Source: Legionellales bacterium (GTDB lineage Bacteria > Pseudomonadota > Gammaproteobacteria > UBA1113). From it: a DNA stretch of 53,021 nucleotides. Every line of letters begins with the position of its first letter. Position 1 is the stretch's first letter. The translations under genes were made by a program, and so were the position numbers. The stretch is from the NCBI GenBank assembly GCA_002709565.1, contig PAPY01000036.1:1-53021 (forward strand), written 5' to 3'. Below, piece after piece: positions 19,518 to 28,050 of the stretch. The notes beneath the pieces are model-generated. The model made no database searches. It was not told where the DNA came from and saw only the letters and a program-made list of their open reading frames with translations.

Positions 19518-19524
19518 AGAGGTT

Positions 19525-19551
19525 GTCATCCTTTGCTTCGCAAAGGGTGAC
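19525..19551 (-). terminator. Hairpin at the stop codon of the third short prepilin
   Basis: GTCATCCTTTGC and GCAAAGGGTGAC form a 12-position stem (one mismatch or wobble) around a 3-base loop, touching the last base of the prepilin stop codon. There is no T-tract after it on the minus strand, so it may be an attenuator or mRNA-stabilising hairpin rather than a full terminator. Confidence 0.4.
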
Positions 19552-20222
19552 TAATTACCACTTTGTTGGTTCATTTGCTGGATAATACAAGGATCATTAA
19601 AATTAGTACCGCTAACACTGCCGGCAGCATTCAGATCACTACTCAAGCCTGTTTGGTAATTAATACTGGCAAAGCCCTGAGTAAATGCCGTTAATTGCCA
19701 TTGCGGATCATCGCCCTGCTCCATCTGTGTACTGGGTAATTTTGCCCAAATCATTTGTCGGCTCGACCAATCAGCCGCCGATGGCTTGAGCTGACCTGCC
19801 AACTCATTGAAGTACTGCTCCCGCATCACCTTGGGGAACGTCAAAATCACCGACATAGTCCAGGGTGTTTGGCGGGTATCAATTTGGGCTGAATAAAAGC
19901 TATCACTGGCATTATCGGTAAATACTGGCAATTGGCTGTAAGGATTAATCAATAATTCATTCGCCTTAGCCGGCAAATACGGCGCCAATTGGCTGGCTTT
20001 GATCGTATTTAACATGCGCTGAGGTAGCGAGGTACAACTAGACTGAAAATACGCCTCCAAGGCATTCATAATGATTTCCACACCACTGCGAGTAGCAGCT
20101 GCATCGCGATTGCTTTGGTAAGACTTGTACTGGGTAAAACTGGCAGTAATAATCACTGCTGCCACCGCCAACATTAGAATCACTTCGATGATGCTGATAC
20201 CTTGCTGATTACGGGTAATCAT
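19551..20222 (-). CDS. Short type IV prepilin-like protein 3
   Basis: 223-aa pilin-like protein. The very short leader MITRNQQG is followed by ISIIEVILMLAVAAVIITAS (Glu at +5). The mature part continues with SGVEIIMNALEAYFQSSCT, an extended N-terminal helix, and has only one further Cys near the C-terminus (DPCIIQQM). Start shares a base with the stop of the preceding gene (TAATG). Probably a pilin subunit or minor pilin of the type IVB pilus. Confidence 0.75.
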   Translation of the reverse strand: MITRNQQGISIIEVILMLAVAAVIITASFTQYKSYQSNRDAAATRSGVEIIMNALEAYFQSSCTSLPQRMLNTIKASQLAPYLPAKANELLINPYSQLPVFTDNASDSFYSAQIDTRQTPWTMSVILTFPKVMREQYFNELAGQLKPSAADWSSRQMIWAKLPSTQMEQGDDPQWQLTAFTQGFASINYQTGLSSDLNAAGSVSGTNFNDPCIIQQMNQQSGN

Positions 20223-20734
20223 TAGAGGACCTGGAAGGTAAAAGTAGGGCTACTTTGTTTTTTGCATTGATCATCTGTCCCAAAGCTTTTCATGAACTCG
20301 AGATCAGTTTGAGTCATGGTCAGCAACACGCGCTGCATCAACTGGAGGCAGGCTGATTTTGGAACATTGTAAAATTGTACGTTAGCCACCAAACCCTGAG
20401 CCATATTGTTAGGCATGTAACTCATCATCAACACCGCCTTACCACCCCATGGGTTCTTGTTGTAAGACTGTGGAATTAAATTATCATTGATCAAATCATC
20501 AATGGTGAGAGAAGTCGTAGGCCGGTATTGTGATGATTTTGATGCTGCTTGCACAATTTGCTGGATTTGGGTCACCCCGGCATTGACTGCTTGAGCTTGA
20601 CGGGTACCAGCGTAGAACCGCACCGAGAGAATAATCAGTATCGCCGCAATCAACATCACCAGCAAGACTTCGAGAAGACTCAAGCCTTGCTGGGATTTGA
20701 ACTGCGGTAATCGTTGCCAGTATTTGCCAAGCAT
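20222..20734 (-). CDS. Short type IV prepilin-like protein 2
   Basis: 170-aa pilin-like protein. A 17-residue leader ending KSQQG precedes LSLLEVLLVMLIAAILIILS (Glu at +5). The helix continues RFYAGTRQAQAVNAGVTQIQQ, closely parallel to the preceding gene (RYYEGARLSQQVNQAG), so the two are paralogues. Two cysteines (one in SACLQLMQR, one near the C-terminus in TDDQCKK) could form the usual pilin disulphide loop. Size fits a PilS-type major pilin. Confidence 0.78.
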   Translation of the reverse strand: MLGKYWQRLPQFKSQQGLSLLEVLLVMLIAAILIILSVRFYAGTRQAQAVNAGVTQIQQIVQAASKSSQYRPTTSLTIDDLINDNLIPQSYNKNPWGGKAVLMMSYMPNNMAQGLVANVQFYNVPKSACLQLMQRVLLTMTQTDLEFMKSFGTDDQCKKQSSPTFTFQVL

Positions 20735-20750
20735 GGGACTGCCTTACGTT

Positions 20751-21266
20751 TTAGTTATCGTCTGGGACGTTACCCGTACCGGTACCAAATAGACCGGTAA
20801 ACGTGGCTGAATTATTCGCCCCCTCATCACAAGGCGAGCTGTTCTGATTAATTCCGGTAAACATATTCTCTAGGTTGGTACAGGCTGTTGAAGGAAGACC
20901 AGCAGCAGCAATCTGTACCTGCCCTTGTCCTGCACTTCCGGAATTAACTGCACAAGTATAAGAGCCACCCCAGGGGTTCGCAGTGGATGCAGTGGATCCC
21001 CAAACGCTGGGTAAGTACCCAGTTGCCATTAAATCTTTCATACAGTTTGTGGTTGCAGAATAATTTGGATTACCGGCGGTCTTGTTCGCCATGGCAGCCA
21101 CGATGGCTTGAATATCATTACCCGCCTGGTTGACTTGTTGACTTAAGCGCGCCCCTTCGTAATAACGGGTCGCCAAAATCAATAATACGGCGATGATGGC
21201 CAAGGATAACATCAACTCTAACAGGGTGACCCCGAGTTGTTGTATGTGTTGGCGGATTGCTTTCAT
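20751..21266 (-). CDS. Short type IV prepilin-like protein 1 (candidate major pilin, PilS-like)
   Basis: 171-aa pilin. ATG 21266 is chosen because GAGGAG lies 8 bases upstream and it gives the leader MKAIRQHIQQLG followed by VTLLELMLSLAIIAVLLILA; the longer frame to 21323 would overlap pilR and add a non-leader extension. The C-terminal part has NPWGGSYTCAVNSG and STACTNLENMF with paired cysteines, as in R64 PilS. As the first pilin after the ATPase and membrane protein genes it is the best candidate for the main subunit (inference). Confidence 0.8.
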   Translation of the reverse strand: MKAIRQHIQQLGVTLLELMLSLAIIAVLLILATRYYEGARLSQQVNQAGNDIQAIVAAMANKTAGNPNYSATTNCMKDLMATGYLPSVWGSTASTANPWGGSYTCAVNSGSAGQGQVQIAAAGLPSTACTNLENMFTGINQNSSPCDEGANNSATFTGLFGTGTGNVPDDN

Positions 21267-21285
21267 TGTCGTTGCTCCTCTTGTG

Positions 21286-22353
21286 TTAATGGGCCAATGT
21301 TGAGCCCACAGAATAAATACCAAAAACCATCATGGCGGCTAACCCCGCCCCTAAAACTAATAATATGACGCCGAAAATTTTCCCCAGTCGGCGCATAGTA
21401 GCAACCCCGCGGTCGCCGGCCTGCCGGCCCAAACGAATGAGCGCATGCTCAAAGCCTTTCGCATCGGCAATTGCCTTTAAGCGTAGCACATCTGCGTCAC
21501 TGACTAAACCAGTCTCAAACACTTCGGCAATATTACTGCGGCCCCGGCCTAATCGGCGCTCCATCATCATCAGATGCCACGCCAAATAGGGGCTGGCCCG
21601 ATTATGGAGGATTTGCAGGGCTTGTTTGAACACCACACCATTGGATATCAATAAGCCCATGGTTTCCATAAACCGTGCCGCGGTCAATTGCCGATATATC
21701 CCTAATAAAGGGACTTTATCGATAAGTTCCCGGGGTTTGCCGATGACATTTTGTAGGATTTTCATCAACCCGACGAAGAAGACAATGATCCCCACCAGGG
21801 TAAAGAACCAGTAGGATTGGACATAATTAGCAATCTCCACCAGCCGCTTACCGTCGGCAGGCCATTGCTCGATAGGCTTGATGGCCGCAAATTGCACAAA
21901 AATAGAGTTGTTCAAATAAATCAGGACACAAAGCCCCGCAACGAGCACGATGATAGGATAAGTTAATGAGGCAATCATGGAGCCAATGGTTTCGTTCTTG
22001 CTGCTCATAGACTCCGCTGCCACCCGCATATTCTCGACCAACGTTCCCCCACTCTCACCGGCACGAATAAGCTCAATGATATGTTGCGGGAACCAGCCAA
22101 TCATGCCATCGGCGATCATTTTACCTTGGGAAATAGCGAGCAGGATATCTTCCGTCAAACGTTCTTGTTGACCACTGGTGATTTGATTAATAACCGCGGC
22201 AGCCTTACTGGCAGCAACACCGTCTTCGATGAGAGTCGCATAATCTTCCAAAAACGCTTGTTGCGCCTTGGAGGTAAATAACCACTGGTCAAGCTTGCGG
22301 TTAAAGCTCTCCATTGGGTCGCGTTTGCTTTTGCTCTTTAGTTTTGATTTCAT
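21286..22353 (-). CDS. pilR: Type IVB pilus inner-membrane platform protein PilR (GspF family)
   Basis: 355-aa polytopic protein of the GspF/PilC family. It has LIRAGESGGTLVENMRVAAE, the conserved GspF segment, hydrophobic stretches around residues 130-150 and 175-200, and a C-terminal membrane helix (ILLVLGAGLAAMMVFGIYSV). It forms the platform that couples the ATPase to pilus assembly. It starts 25 bases after the pilQ stop, the usual Q-R order in R64-like systems. Confidence 0.88.
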   Translation of the reverse strand: MKSKLKSKSKRDPMESFNRKLDQWLFTSKAQQAFLEDYATLIEDGVAASKAAAVINQITSGQQERLTEDILLAISQGKMIADGMIGWFPQHIIELIRAGESGGTLVENMRVAAESMSSKNETIGSMIASLTYPIIVLVAGLCVLIYLNNSIFVQFAAIKPIEQWPADGKRLVEIANYVQSYWFFTLVGIIVFFVGLMKILQNVIGKPRELIDKVPLLGIYRQLTAARFMETMGLLISNGVVFKQALQILHNRASPYLAWHLMMMERRLGRGRSNIAEVFETGLVSDADVLRLKAIADAKGFEHALIRLGRQAGDRGVATMRRLGKIFGVILLVLGAGLAAMMVFGIYSVGSTLAH

Positions 22354-22378
22354 TGCGTTATCGTTGCCTCATCTACGG

Positions 22379-23983
22379 TTACTGTTTTGTGCGCTTATCC
22401 GCAGCTTCCATTTCTTGACGAATGGCATTGTAATCAAAGCCGGATTCGTCGGTATGTTGACTGATCTCACCAATCAAAGTTTCCGCATCAAAAGGGTCAA
22501 CCACCCCTTCCATCACTAATTCTAGGGCTCGTTCTTTGTAGGTCTTCCAACCCTGGGATTTGAGGTATTTTTCCCAGCCAATGACATCACCATTACCGAT
22601 AAATTCACGACTTGGCTCATCCACCCAGACTACTTCAGCAACCACAGTTCGCCCACCCACGCCAGTATTATGGCAATGTTTACAGCTTTGTCCGCGAGCA
22701 CGAATAGTGGATAAATCTCCAAATGCCGCCTCCCAGCGTTCCATGTGGGGTTTGTGTTGCAAGGCTTCAGTGATGGGCTGTGCACAATGCTCACAGAGTT
22801 TCGCCACCAAGCGTTGGAAAATTAACGCCACTAATACTGAACCATCACACAACATACTGCGGGACACACCCATATCAACAAGACGAGTAATGATCCCGGT
22901 GGCAGAGTTAGTGTGCACGGTAGAAAATACTAAATGCCCGGTGATAGCCGCACGCACCATGACATTGACCGTGGCTTCATCACGCATCTCACCTAAGACA
23001 ATATAGTCCGGGTCCATCCGGAGTGCTGCTCGACCAAAGCTCGCAAAACTACGATCATCTTTGTCACTATTAACCGGTACTTGAGTCACGGTAGGGACAA
23101 CTTTCTCGACCGGATCTTCAATAGTATAAACTTTACGGGAACTCTTCACTAACCCCATACAGCTAGCAAGCGTTGTGGTTTTACCCGATCCGGTGGGACC
23201 TGATAACAACACGGCGCCATGGGGCATTTGCACAGCACGTTTGATAATATAGGCTTGCTCGGGGGTGTAGCCTAAGTCTTCTAGCGTCACGATCTTAGCC
23301 TGATCCCCGACCCCTAATATCCGCATCACCACATCAAAGCCACCGTGGGCCGGCATACTGGCGAGACGCAGACGCACATCATTGCCATTCACTTCCAACG
23401 GCATTGAGGCATCTTGAGGGACAAGAGGGTTAAAGTGAGCAGTGGCATGATCGGTCTCTTTGTTAAATGCGACCGAAGCAATCTCGCGACCGAGGCGTGG
23501 GAACCATTCCGCATGCACATACATTTCGCCAAATTTACGAAACCGAATACGAGCCACATCGGGACGTACTTCAATATGGATATCACTGACATTTTCGTTG
23601 ACCGCTTCTTGGATCAATAATCGCAGCCGTTGTTGTTGGCTACTAATACTGGTGGTTTCTTTGGCTTCTTTTTGATCTTCGTCAGGCGCCACATTGGCCA
23701 ATAATAAGGTAACCAATTCTTCCGTCGCCGCCATCACCCGGCCGGGGCGAATTCCGCGGTTAATGAGCATGGTTTTGCAATTTTGCACATCGCGGGAAGT
23801 GGGGTCGCTGGTTAAAATCATGCCGCTTTTGAGCACTACGATATGGCCACGCTGCTGGCACCAGTCGGCGAATTCTTCCAAAGGCCTATCTTTAGGATCC
23901 AGCTCAGACTGGCTCGATAAGACCTTGCCACGGATAGCCGTGACATTTTTGTCTGTAGTGTCTTTTTCTGCCGGGTTTGCCAT
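22379..23983 (-). CDS. pilQ: Type IVB pilus assembly ATPase PilQ (GspE family)
   Basis: 534-aa cytoplasmic secretion ATPase. Walker A is LLSGPTGSGKTTT (about residues 261-271); the Asp-box/Walker B region includes LGEMRDEATVNVMVRAAITG (about 328-347). Two CxxC pairs (LCEHC at about 395, CKHCHNTG at about 434) make the zinc-binding C-domain of extension ATPases. No retraction ATPase is seen. ATG 23983 (MANPAEK) is chosen since AGGTG lies 7 bases before it; ATG 23989 is also in frame and the open frame reaches 24058. It is the first gene of the pilus operon. Confidence 0.9.
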   Translation of the reverse strand: MANPAEKDTTDKNVTAIRGKVLSSQSELDPKDRPLEEFADWCQQRGHIVVLKSGMILTSDPTSRDVQNCKTMLINRGIRPGRVMAATEELVTLLLANVAPDEDQKEAKETTSISSQQQRLRLLIQEAVNENVSDIHIEVRPDVARIRFRKFGEMYVHAEWFPRLGREIASVAFNKETDHATAHFNPLVPQDASMPLEVNGNDVRLRLASMPAHGGFDVVMRILGVGDQAKIVTLEDLGYTPEQAYIIKRAVQMPHGAVLLSGPTGSGKTTTLASCMGLVKSSRKVYTIEDPVEKVVPTVTQVPVNSDKDDRSFASFGRAALRMDPDYIVLGEMRDEATVNVMVRAAITGHLVFSTVHTNSATGIITRLVDMGVSRSMLCDGSVLVALIFQRLVAKLCEHCAQPITEALQHKPHMERWEAAFGDLSTIRARGQSCKHCHNTGVGGRTVVAEVVWVDEPSREFIGNGDVIGWEKYLKSQGWKTYKERALELVMEGVVDPFDAETLIGEISQHTDESGFDYNAIRQEMEAADKRTKQ

Positions 23984-24050
23984 GGGCATACACCTACCGT
24001 TTCGTGACTCCGCTGGATGGAAATCGTTGAAATGCCTAACAATTATAACT

Positions 24051-24084
24051 ATTACCATTAACTATAGCGTAACTGGTAATGGTA
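24051..24084. promoter_or_regulatory. Inverted repeat in the divergent hpt/pilQ promoter region
   Basis: ATTACCATTA (24051-24060) is mirrored by TGGTAATGGTA (24074-24084): TACCATTA/TAATGGTA and ATTACCA/TGGTAAT both pair. It lies beside a minus-strand TATAAT (24047-24042) about 60 bases before pilQ, where an operator over the -35 region would be expected. On the plus strand TTGAAA (24027-24032) with TATTAC 17 bases later could serve the Hpt gene. Confidence 0.45.
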
Positions 24085-24141
24085 TTCCTACTTGTGGCAT
24101 GATATACGTTATTACGATTCGGATCACTTAATATTTATTTA

Positions 24142-24195
24142 ATGAAAACCATCAAAATCAAACAATTAGCTCCCTTCCTGGGACTAACCCTGTGA
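24142..24195 (+). CDS. Possible 17-codon leader peptide coupled to the Hpt gene
   Basis: ATG at 24142 opens a frame of 17 codons (MKTIKIKQLAPFLGLTL) that ends in TGA overlapping the GTG start of the Hpt gene (GTGA). This overlap is the usual layout for translational coupling, and the Hpt gene has no good ribosome site of its own. It has no clear ribosome site either, so it may be chance. Confidence 0.25.
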   Translation: MKTIKIKQLAPFLGLTL

Positions 24196-24545
24196 GCAGC
24201 GCCCCCCTGGTAGACTGGGAGCTTGTCATCGAGCGAGCGGGTGGCCGGCCAGAGCTTGCCCAGGAGCTATTCCAAGTCATGCTGAGCATGCTACCTGATC
24301 ATTTCCAAATTATCGCAGAGACCCTTGAAGCACGGGATCATGAACGCCTCGAAATCGAAGTCCACACGCTACGGGGCACCTTGGGTTATTCCGGTGCCAA
24401 AGCCTTGCAAGATTGCGCGAAAGCATTTGATGAATATTTACGGGTTGGAGAGATTGATGCTATTACCATTAATAACTACCACCAACAATTATTGCAGCTC
24501 TATCAGCAATTGCTCGCCGAGGCCAAAGATTTGCTAGACAAATAA
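24192..24545 (+). CDS. Stand-alone Hpt (histidine phosphotransfer) domain protein
   Basis: 117-aa protein made of one Hpt domain. EVHTLRGTLGYSGAKALQD holds the phosphorylatable His (about residue 58) followed by the Arg/Lys-Gly pattern of four-helix Hpt bundles. It would relay phosphate between a hybrid kinase and a response regulator. It starts with GTG (24192), divergent from pilQ, with 208 bases between them. SixA, an Hpt-phosphate phosphatase, is encoded at the far end of the pilus locus. No kinase is encoded nearby. Its last 12 bases overlap the convergent recO gene. Confidence 0.82.
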   Translation: MSSAPLVDWELVIERAGGRPELAQELFQVMLSMLPDHFQIIAETLEARDHERLEIEVHTLRGTLGYSGAKALQDCAKAFDEYLRVGEIDAITINNYHQQLLQLYQQLLAEAKDLLDK

Positions 24546-25232
24546 CTCTCGGCTCTTGAGCGGTTTATCCCCCAACAATTCCGTAAACACTTGGCGCATT
24601 AAACGCTTCGCACTACGCAAGACCTCGGGCGCAGTAAAATCCCCCGCTTCAATGGCCAATAAATCTTTGCCGCGATAAATGGTGGCATTGATGGTTGTGG
24701 TTAATTCCGTAGCCCGCAAACCCGTGTGTAAATCAAACACGTAATGTTGTTCCGCCTGCACCGGTTGCTGATTAGCAAGATGTAATTGCAAACCATACCC
24801 GATCTCTTGCAGCAATTGCCATTCAAACCGGCGCAGACTGGTAGCGATATCGCTGTCTTGACCTAACTGCGCGAGTGTTTGCTGATAGTGTTGGAATAAA
24901 CGTTCATGGGGATCATAACGGTGTAGCAAGCGCATCAATAATTCATTGAGATATATCCCACTCAATAAACCTGTGCCCGTTAATGGGTGTTGCATACTCG
25001 AAGGCTCTGCCGTGCGCAACGTCACCAGTTCATGCTTACCCACGGTATCAATGAGTAACGGAGTAAAGGGTTGTAAGAGTGAACGCCAAGGTGATTTGGC
25101 CCGTCGCGCTCCTTTGGCAACAGCACACAAACGCCCTTTGCTGGCTGTGAAAAACTCCACTAACAGACTGGTATCACGGTAAGGGCGGGTGTGAAGCACA
25201 TAGGCGGTTGCTAAAGGCTCAGGTACCGCCAT
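24534..25232 (-). CDS. recO: DNA repair protein RecO
   Basis: 232-aa RecO: N-terminal OB-fold segment with AYVLHTRPYRDTSLLVEFFT and GRLCAVAKGARR, then the helical C-domain. RecO works with RecR to load RecA on SSB-coated DNA and to anneal strands. The zinc cysteines of some RecO proteins are absent, as in E. coli. ATG 25232, 4 bases after the era stop, is the usual start position for this operon; the open frame upstream overlaps era. Confidence 0.92.
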   Translation of the reverse strand: MAVPEPLATAYVLHTRPYRDTSLLVEFFTASKGRLCAVAKGARRAKSPWRSLLQPFTPLLIDTVGKHELVTLRTAEPSSMQHPLTGTGLLSGIYLNELLMRLLHRYDPHERLFQHYQQTLAQLGQDSDIATSLRRFEWQLLQEIGYGLQLHLANQQPVQAEQHYVFDLHTGLRATELTTTINATIYRGKDLLAIEAGDFTAPEVLRSAKRLMRQVFTELLGDKPLKSRELFV

Positions 25233-25236
25233 GACG

Positions 25237-26145
25237 TTAAAAATAATCCGACGGGTCGTAACCAAGTTCACGAATGGCTTTGTTACTGTCAGACCAACCG
25301 GAACGTACTTTGACCCACAATTCCAAGAAGACTTTTTTGCCGAAGAAGTTTTCCATATCGATACGGGATTTTTTGCCGACTTCTTTTAGCACCGCGCCTT
25401 TGTTACCGACAACGATAGCTTTTTGGCCTGAGCGTTCAACGATAATAAGAGCCGAGATATTTAAGATCTTCTCTGTGTCTTCGAATTTTTCGATCTCAAC
25501 ACTGATAGCATACGGTAACTCTTCGCCTAATACGCGGGTTAATTTTTCCCGTACGAACTCAGCCGCAACAAACCGTTGTGAGCGATCGGTAACTTGATCA
25601 TCGGGGAACAAATGCGGCCCTTCAGGTAATAATGTGGTGATTTCTTTTTCTAGTGCCGGCACACTTTTACCCGTCTTGGCAGAAATGGGGATCACGCGAT
25701 AAAAATCCATCTTTTCGGATAAGGTTTGGATGATAGGTAGCAAGTCTTGTTTATTCTTGATGCGGTCTATTTGATTGATAGCAAGAATGACTGGGACTTT
25801 CATGGTTTTGAGTTTTTTGAGGACTAAGTCATCTTCATCAGTCCAGCGTAAGCCATTCACCACGAATACCACCACATCAACATCCCGTAGTACCGCATGC
25901 ACCGTACGGTTCATGGCTTTGTTCAGTGCCTTGACTTCTTTTTTGTGTAAACCAGGCGTGTCCACATAAACGGCTTGTATCTCATCGACAGTCTTCAAAC
26001 CCAAAATATGATGACGTGTGGTTTGCGGTTTGCGGCAAGTAATACTGAGTTTGCGCCCCAAGATTTGATTAAGCAAGGTCGATTTGCCCACATTCGGGCG
26101 CCCGACAATGGCAATGTATCCACAATGGCTGGGCTTGTCTGTCAT
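25237..26145 (-). CDS. era: Ribosome assembly GTPase Era
   Basis: 302-aa GTPase. G1 is GRPNVGKSTLL, G3 is DTPGLH, G4 is NQIDRI; a C-terminal KH domain is seen with VEIEKFEDTE and IVVGNKGAVLKEVGKKSR. Era binds the 3' end of 16S rRNA during 30S maturation. Start overlaps the rnc stop by 4 bases (ATGA). Confidence 0.96.
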   Translation of the reverse strand: MTDKPSHCGYIAIVGRPNVGKSTLLNQILGRKLSITCRKPQTTRHHILGLKTVDEIQAVYVDTPGLHKKEVKALNKAMNRTVHAVLRDVDVVVFVVNGLRWTDEDDLVLKKLKTMKVPVILAINQIDRIKNKQDLLPIIQTLSEKMDFYRVIPISAKTGKSVPALEKEITTLLPEGPHLFPDDQVTDRSQRFVAAEFVREKLTRVLGEELPYAISVEIEKFEDTEKILNISALIIVERSGQKAIVVGNKGAVLKEVGKKSRIDMENFFGKKVFLELWVKVRSGWSDSNKAIRELGYDPSDYF

Positions 26146-26816
26146 TTTTTGATGGCCTCTAATAATTTTTTGGCGGCAGCTTGTTCGGCTTTACGTCGAC
26201 TCGCCCCTTGACCTTGGGCTTGTTTGTCTAAAGCCTCTACCACACACTCAACAGTGAATGATTGATTATGAGCTTCGCCTTCAACAGATAATACGTCATA
26301 TCTTGGCAGCTCCAGGCGTTTGCTTTGTAAGTGTTCTTGTAGACGGGTTTTGGGATCTTTTAACGACGTCACCGATGCAAGATTATCTAAACGCTCAGCA
26401 AACCATGTCAAAATACAATTACGGCACACTTCAAAGTCTGCATCTAAATAAATTGCTGCGATGACAGCTTCAAGAGCATCAGCTAAAATCGATGAACGAC
26501 GATGGCCGCCAGTTTTTAACTCGCCAGAACCGAGGCGCAGGTAACTGCCTATGTCTAACTCCTTCGCAATCTCTGCTAATGTCTCACCTTTAACAAGACT
26601 GGAACGAAAACGACTCAGCTCGCCTTCTTTAGCCTTTGGCTGGCGGTGATAAAGTTCTTCCGCAATAACAAAGTTAATAATAGAATCACCTAAGAACTCC
26701 AGGCGCTCGTTATTCTCGCCTCGACTACTACGATGAGTCAGGGCTGCTTTTAATAACTTCTCTTCATTAAAGCTGTAACCCAAACCGTCTTGCAGTGTTG
26801 CAATCTTATCCACCAT
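26142..26816 (-). CDS. rnc: Ribonuclease III
   Basis: 224-aa RNase III. ERLEFLGDSIINFVIAEEL is the catalytic signature, and a C-terminal double-stranded RNA-binding domain ends GASRRKAEQAAAKKLLEAI. It processes rRNA precursors and double-stranded mRNA structures. Its first 11 bases overlap the end of the DUF4845 gene, and its stop overlaps the era start. Confidence 0.96.
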   Translation of the reverse strand: MVDKIATLQDGLGYSFNEEKLLKAALTHRSSRGENNERLEFLGDSIINFVIAEELYHRQPKAKEGELSRFRSSLVKGETLAEIAKELDIGSYLRLGSGELKTGGHRRSSILADALEAVIAAIYLDADFEVCRNCILTWFAERLDNLASVTSLKDPKTRLQEHLQSKRLELPRYDVLSVEGEAHNQSFTVECVVEALDKQAQGQGASRRKAEQAAAKKLLEAIKK

Positions 26817-27198
26817 TGAGTTTGACCTTCACTGAGTTCTTGAAGCTTACTAACGCTTCAATATTTGCGATGATATGGGTGCGTGCCTCATAAGCAATAT
26901 TGACCTGCACACCACCGCTGATATTGGTAAGTTCGATATCCTGAGGTGTGACATTCTTAATGTCACCTACCCGAAACGCCTTGGCCAAATCTAGCTTAAT
27001 CGCATTACGAAAACTGGTGTAATCATTGGGAAATTGTCGTGCGTCTTTTTCAGCAATCACCCTCAGTGATCGTTGCAGGCTATAATTCTCTAAATACAGC
27101 GGTCCTAAGCATGCTATCAGATACAAAAAAAACACCACTACCGCGATTGTAATTATCGAAGCGATGATGCCCATACCACGTTGTCGTCGAATATTCAT
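26806..27198 (-). CDS. DUF4845 family membrane protein
   Basis: 130-aa protein with one N-terminal transmembrane segment (GIIASIITIAVVVFFLYLIA, about residues 10-29) and a small periplasmic domain ending VSFKNSVKVKLNGG. This family is regularly found between lepB and rnc in gammaproteobacteria; its function is not established. GGGAG lies 5 bases upstream of the ATG. Confidence 0.8.
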   Translation of the reverse strand: MNIRRQRGMGIIASIITIAVVVFFLYLIACLGPLYLENYSLQRSLRVIAEKDARQFPNDYTSFRNAIKLDLAKAFRVGDIKNVTPQDIELTNISGGVQVNIAYEARTHIIANIEALVSFKNSVKVKLNGG

Positions 27199-27210
27199 AG
27201 TATCTCCCTT

Positions 27211-28038
27211 TTAGTGAATAGATTGACCGATACGGCGCCAGCGCACAGACGTGTCGTCTGAATTCCAGCTAAACCAGATATAACTGGCTTTGCCGACGAT
27301 ATTTTTTTCTGGGACAAACCCCCAATAACGGCTATCTGCACTGTCATCGCGATTATCACCCATAGCAAAATAATAACCCTCAGGCACTACGATATCGTTA
27401 AAATCATAAGCAGGCACATTGGGACGCTGATATATCTCATGCTTCACACCGAGGAGGTTTTCAGATTTCTCTACCACCGGCCAGGGTGATTTACCCGGGT
27501 CGGAATCCGTCGCATCTTTGACAAAGGTTTGTGGGACAGGTTTGCCATTGATGGTGAGTTGCTTGTTGATGTAGCTCACTTTATCCCCGGGCACACCAAT
27601 GATCCGTTTAATATAATCAATATGGGGGTTAGGCGGCCAACGGAAAACAACAATATCGCCCCGTTGTGGCTCGCCAATTTTGAGAAATTTATTGTGTAAT
27701 ACAGGCAATCGCAAACCATATGTGAATTTGTTCACCAACAAAAAATCACCAATTTGCAGAGTAGGCTTTAACGAGCCACTGGGTATGCGAAACGGTTCAA
27801 ACACGAATGAACGTAGCAGTAACACAATCAAAAATACCGGAAACAATGAACGGGAATACTCAAACACCAAGGGCACTTTTTCGGCCTTGTGCATATCCAT
27901 GACCAACGCTTCTTCTTTTTGTTGCTTGAGTGCAACGACTTTAGCGAGACGCTTTGGCGCGAAGAAAACTTTATCCAATAAGGCTAATAACCCTGAGATA
28001 AACGTGAGTAAGACTAAAATAGTTTCAAAATCCAGCAT
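27211..28038 (-). CDS. lepB: Signal peptidase I, second tandem copy
   Basis: 275-aa leader peptidase. The catalytic Ser lies in RIPSGSLKPTLQIGDFLLV and the catalytic Lys in YIKRIIGVPGDKV; GDNRDDSADSR is the third conserved box. Two N-terminal hydrophobic segments anchor it. ATG 28038 is chosen because AGGA lies 7 bases before it, whereas ATG 28044 is only one base away. It follows a second lepB by 12 bases. Pairwise similarity to that copy is only moderate, so the duplication is not recent. Confidence 0.92.
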   Translation of the reverse strand: MLDFETILVLLTFISGLLALLDKVFFAPKRLAKVVALKQQKEEALVMDMHKAEKVPLVFEYSRSLFPVFLIVLLLRSFVFEPFRIPSGSLKPTLQIGDFLLVNKFTYGLRLPVLHNKFLKIGEPQRGDIVVFRWPPNPHIDYIKRIIGVPGDKVSYINKQLTINGKPVPQTFVKDATDSDPGKSPWPVVEKSENLLGVKHEIYQRPNVPAYDFNDIVVPEGYYFAMGDNRDDSADSRYWGFVPEKNIVGKASYIWFSWNSDDTSVRWRRIGQSIH

Positions 28039-28050
28039 AAGCATGTCCTA

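Noticed and set aside
9987-23983. Dot/Icm type IVB secretion system
   Set aside because: The genes match pilus biogenesis (PilN secretin, prepilins, GspE/GspF), not Dot/Icm components.
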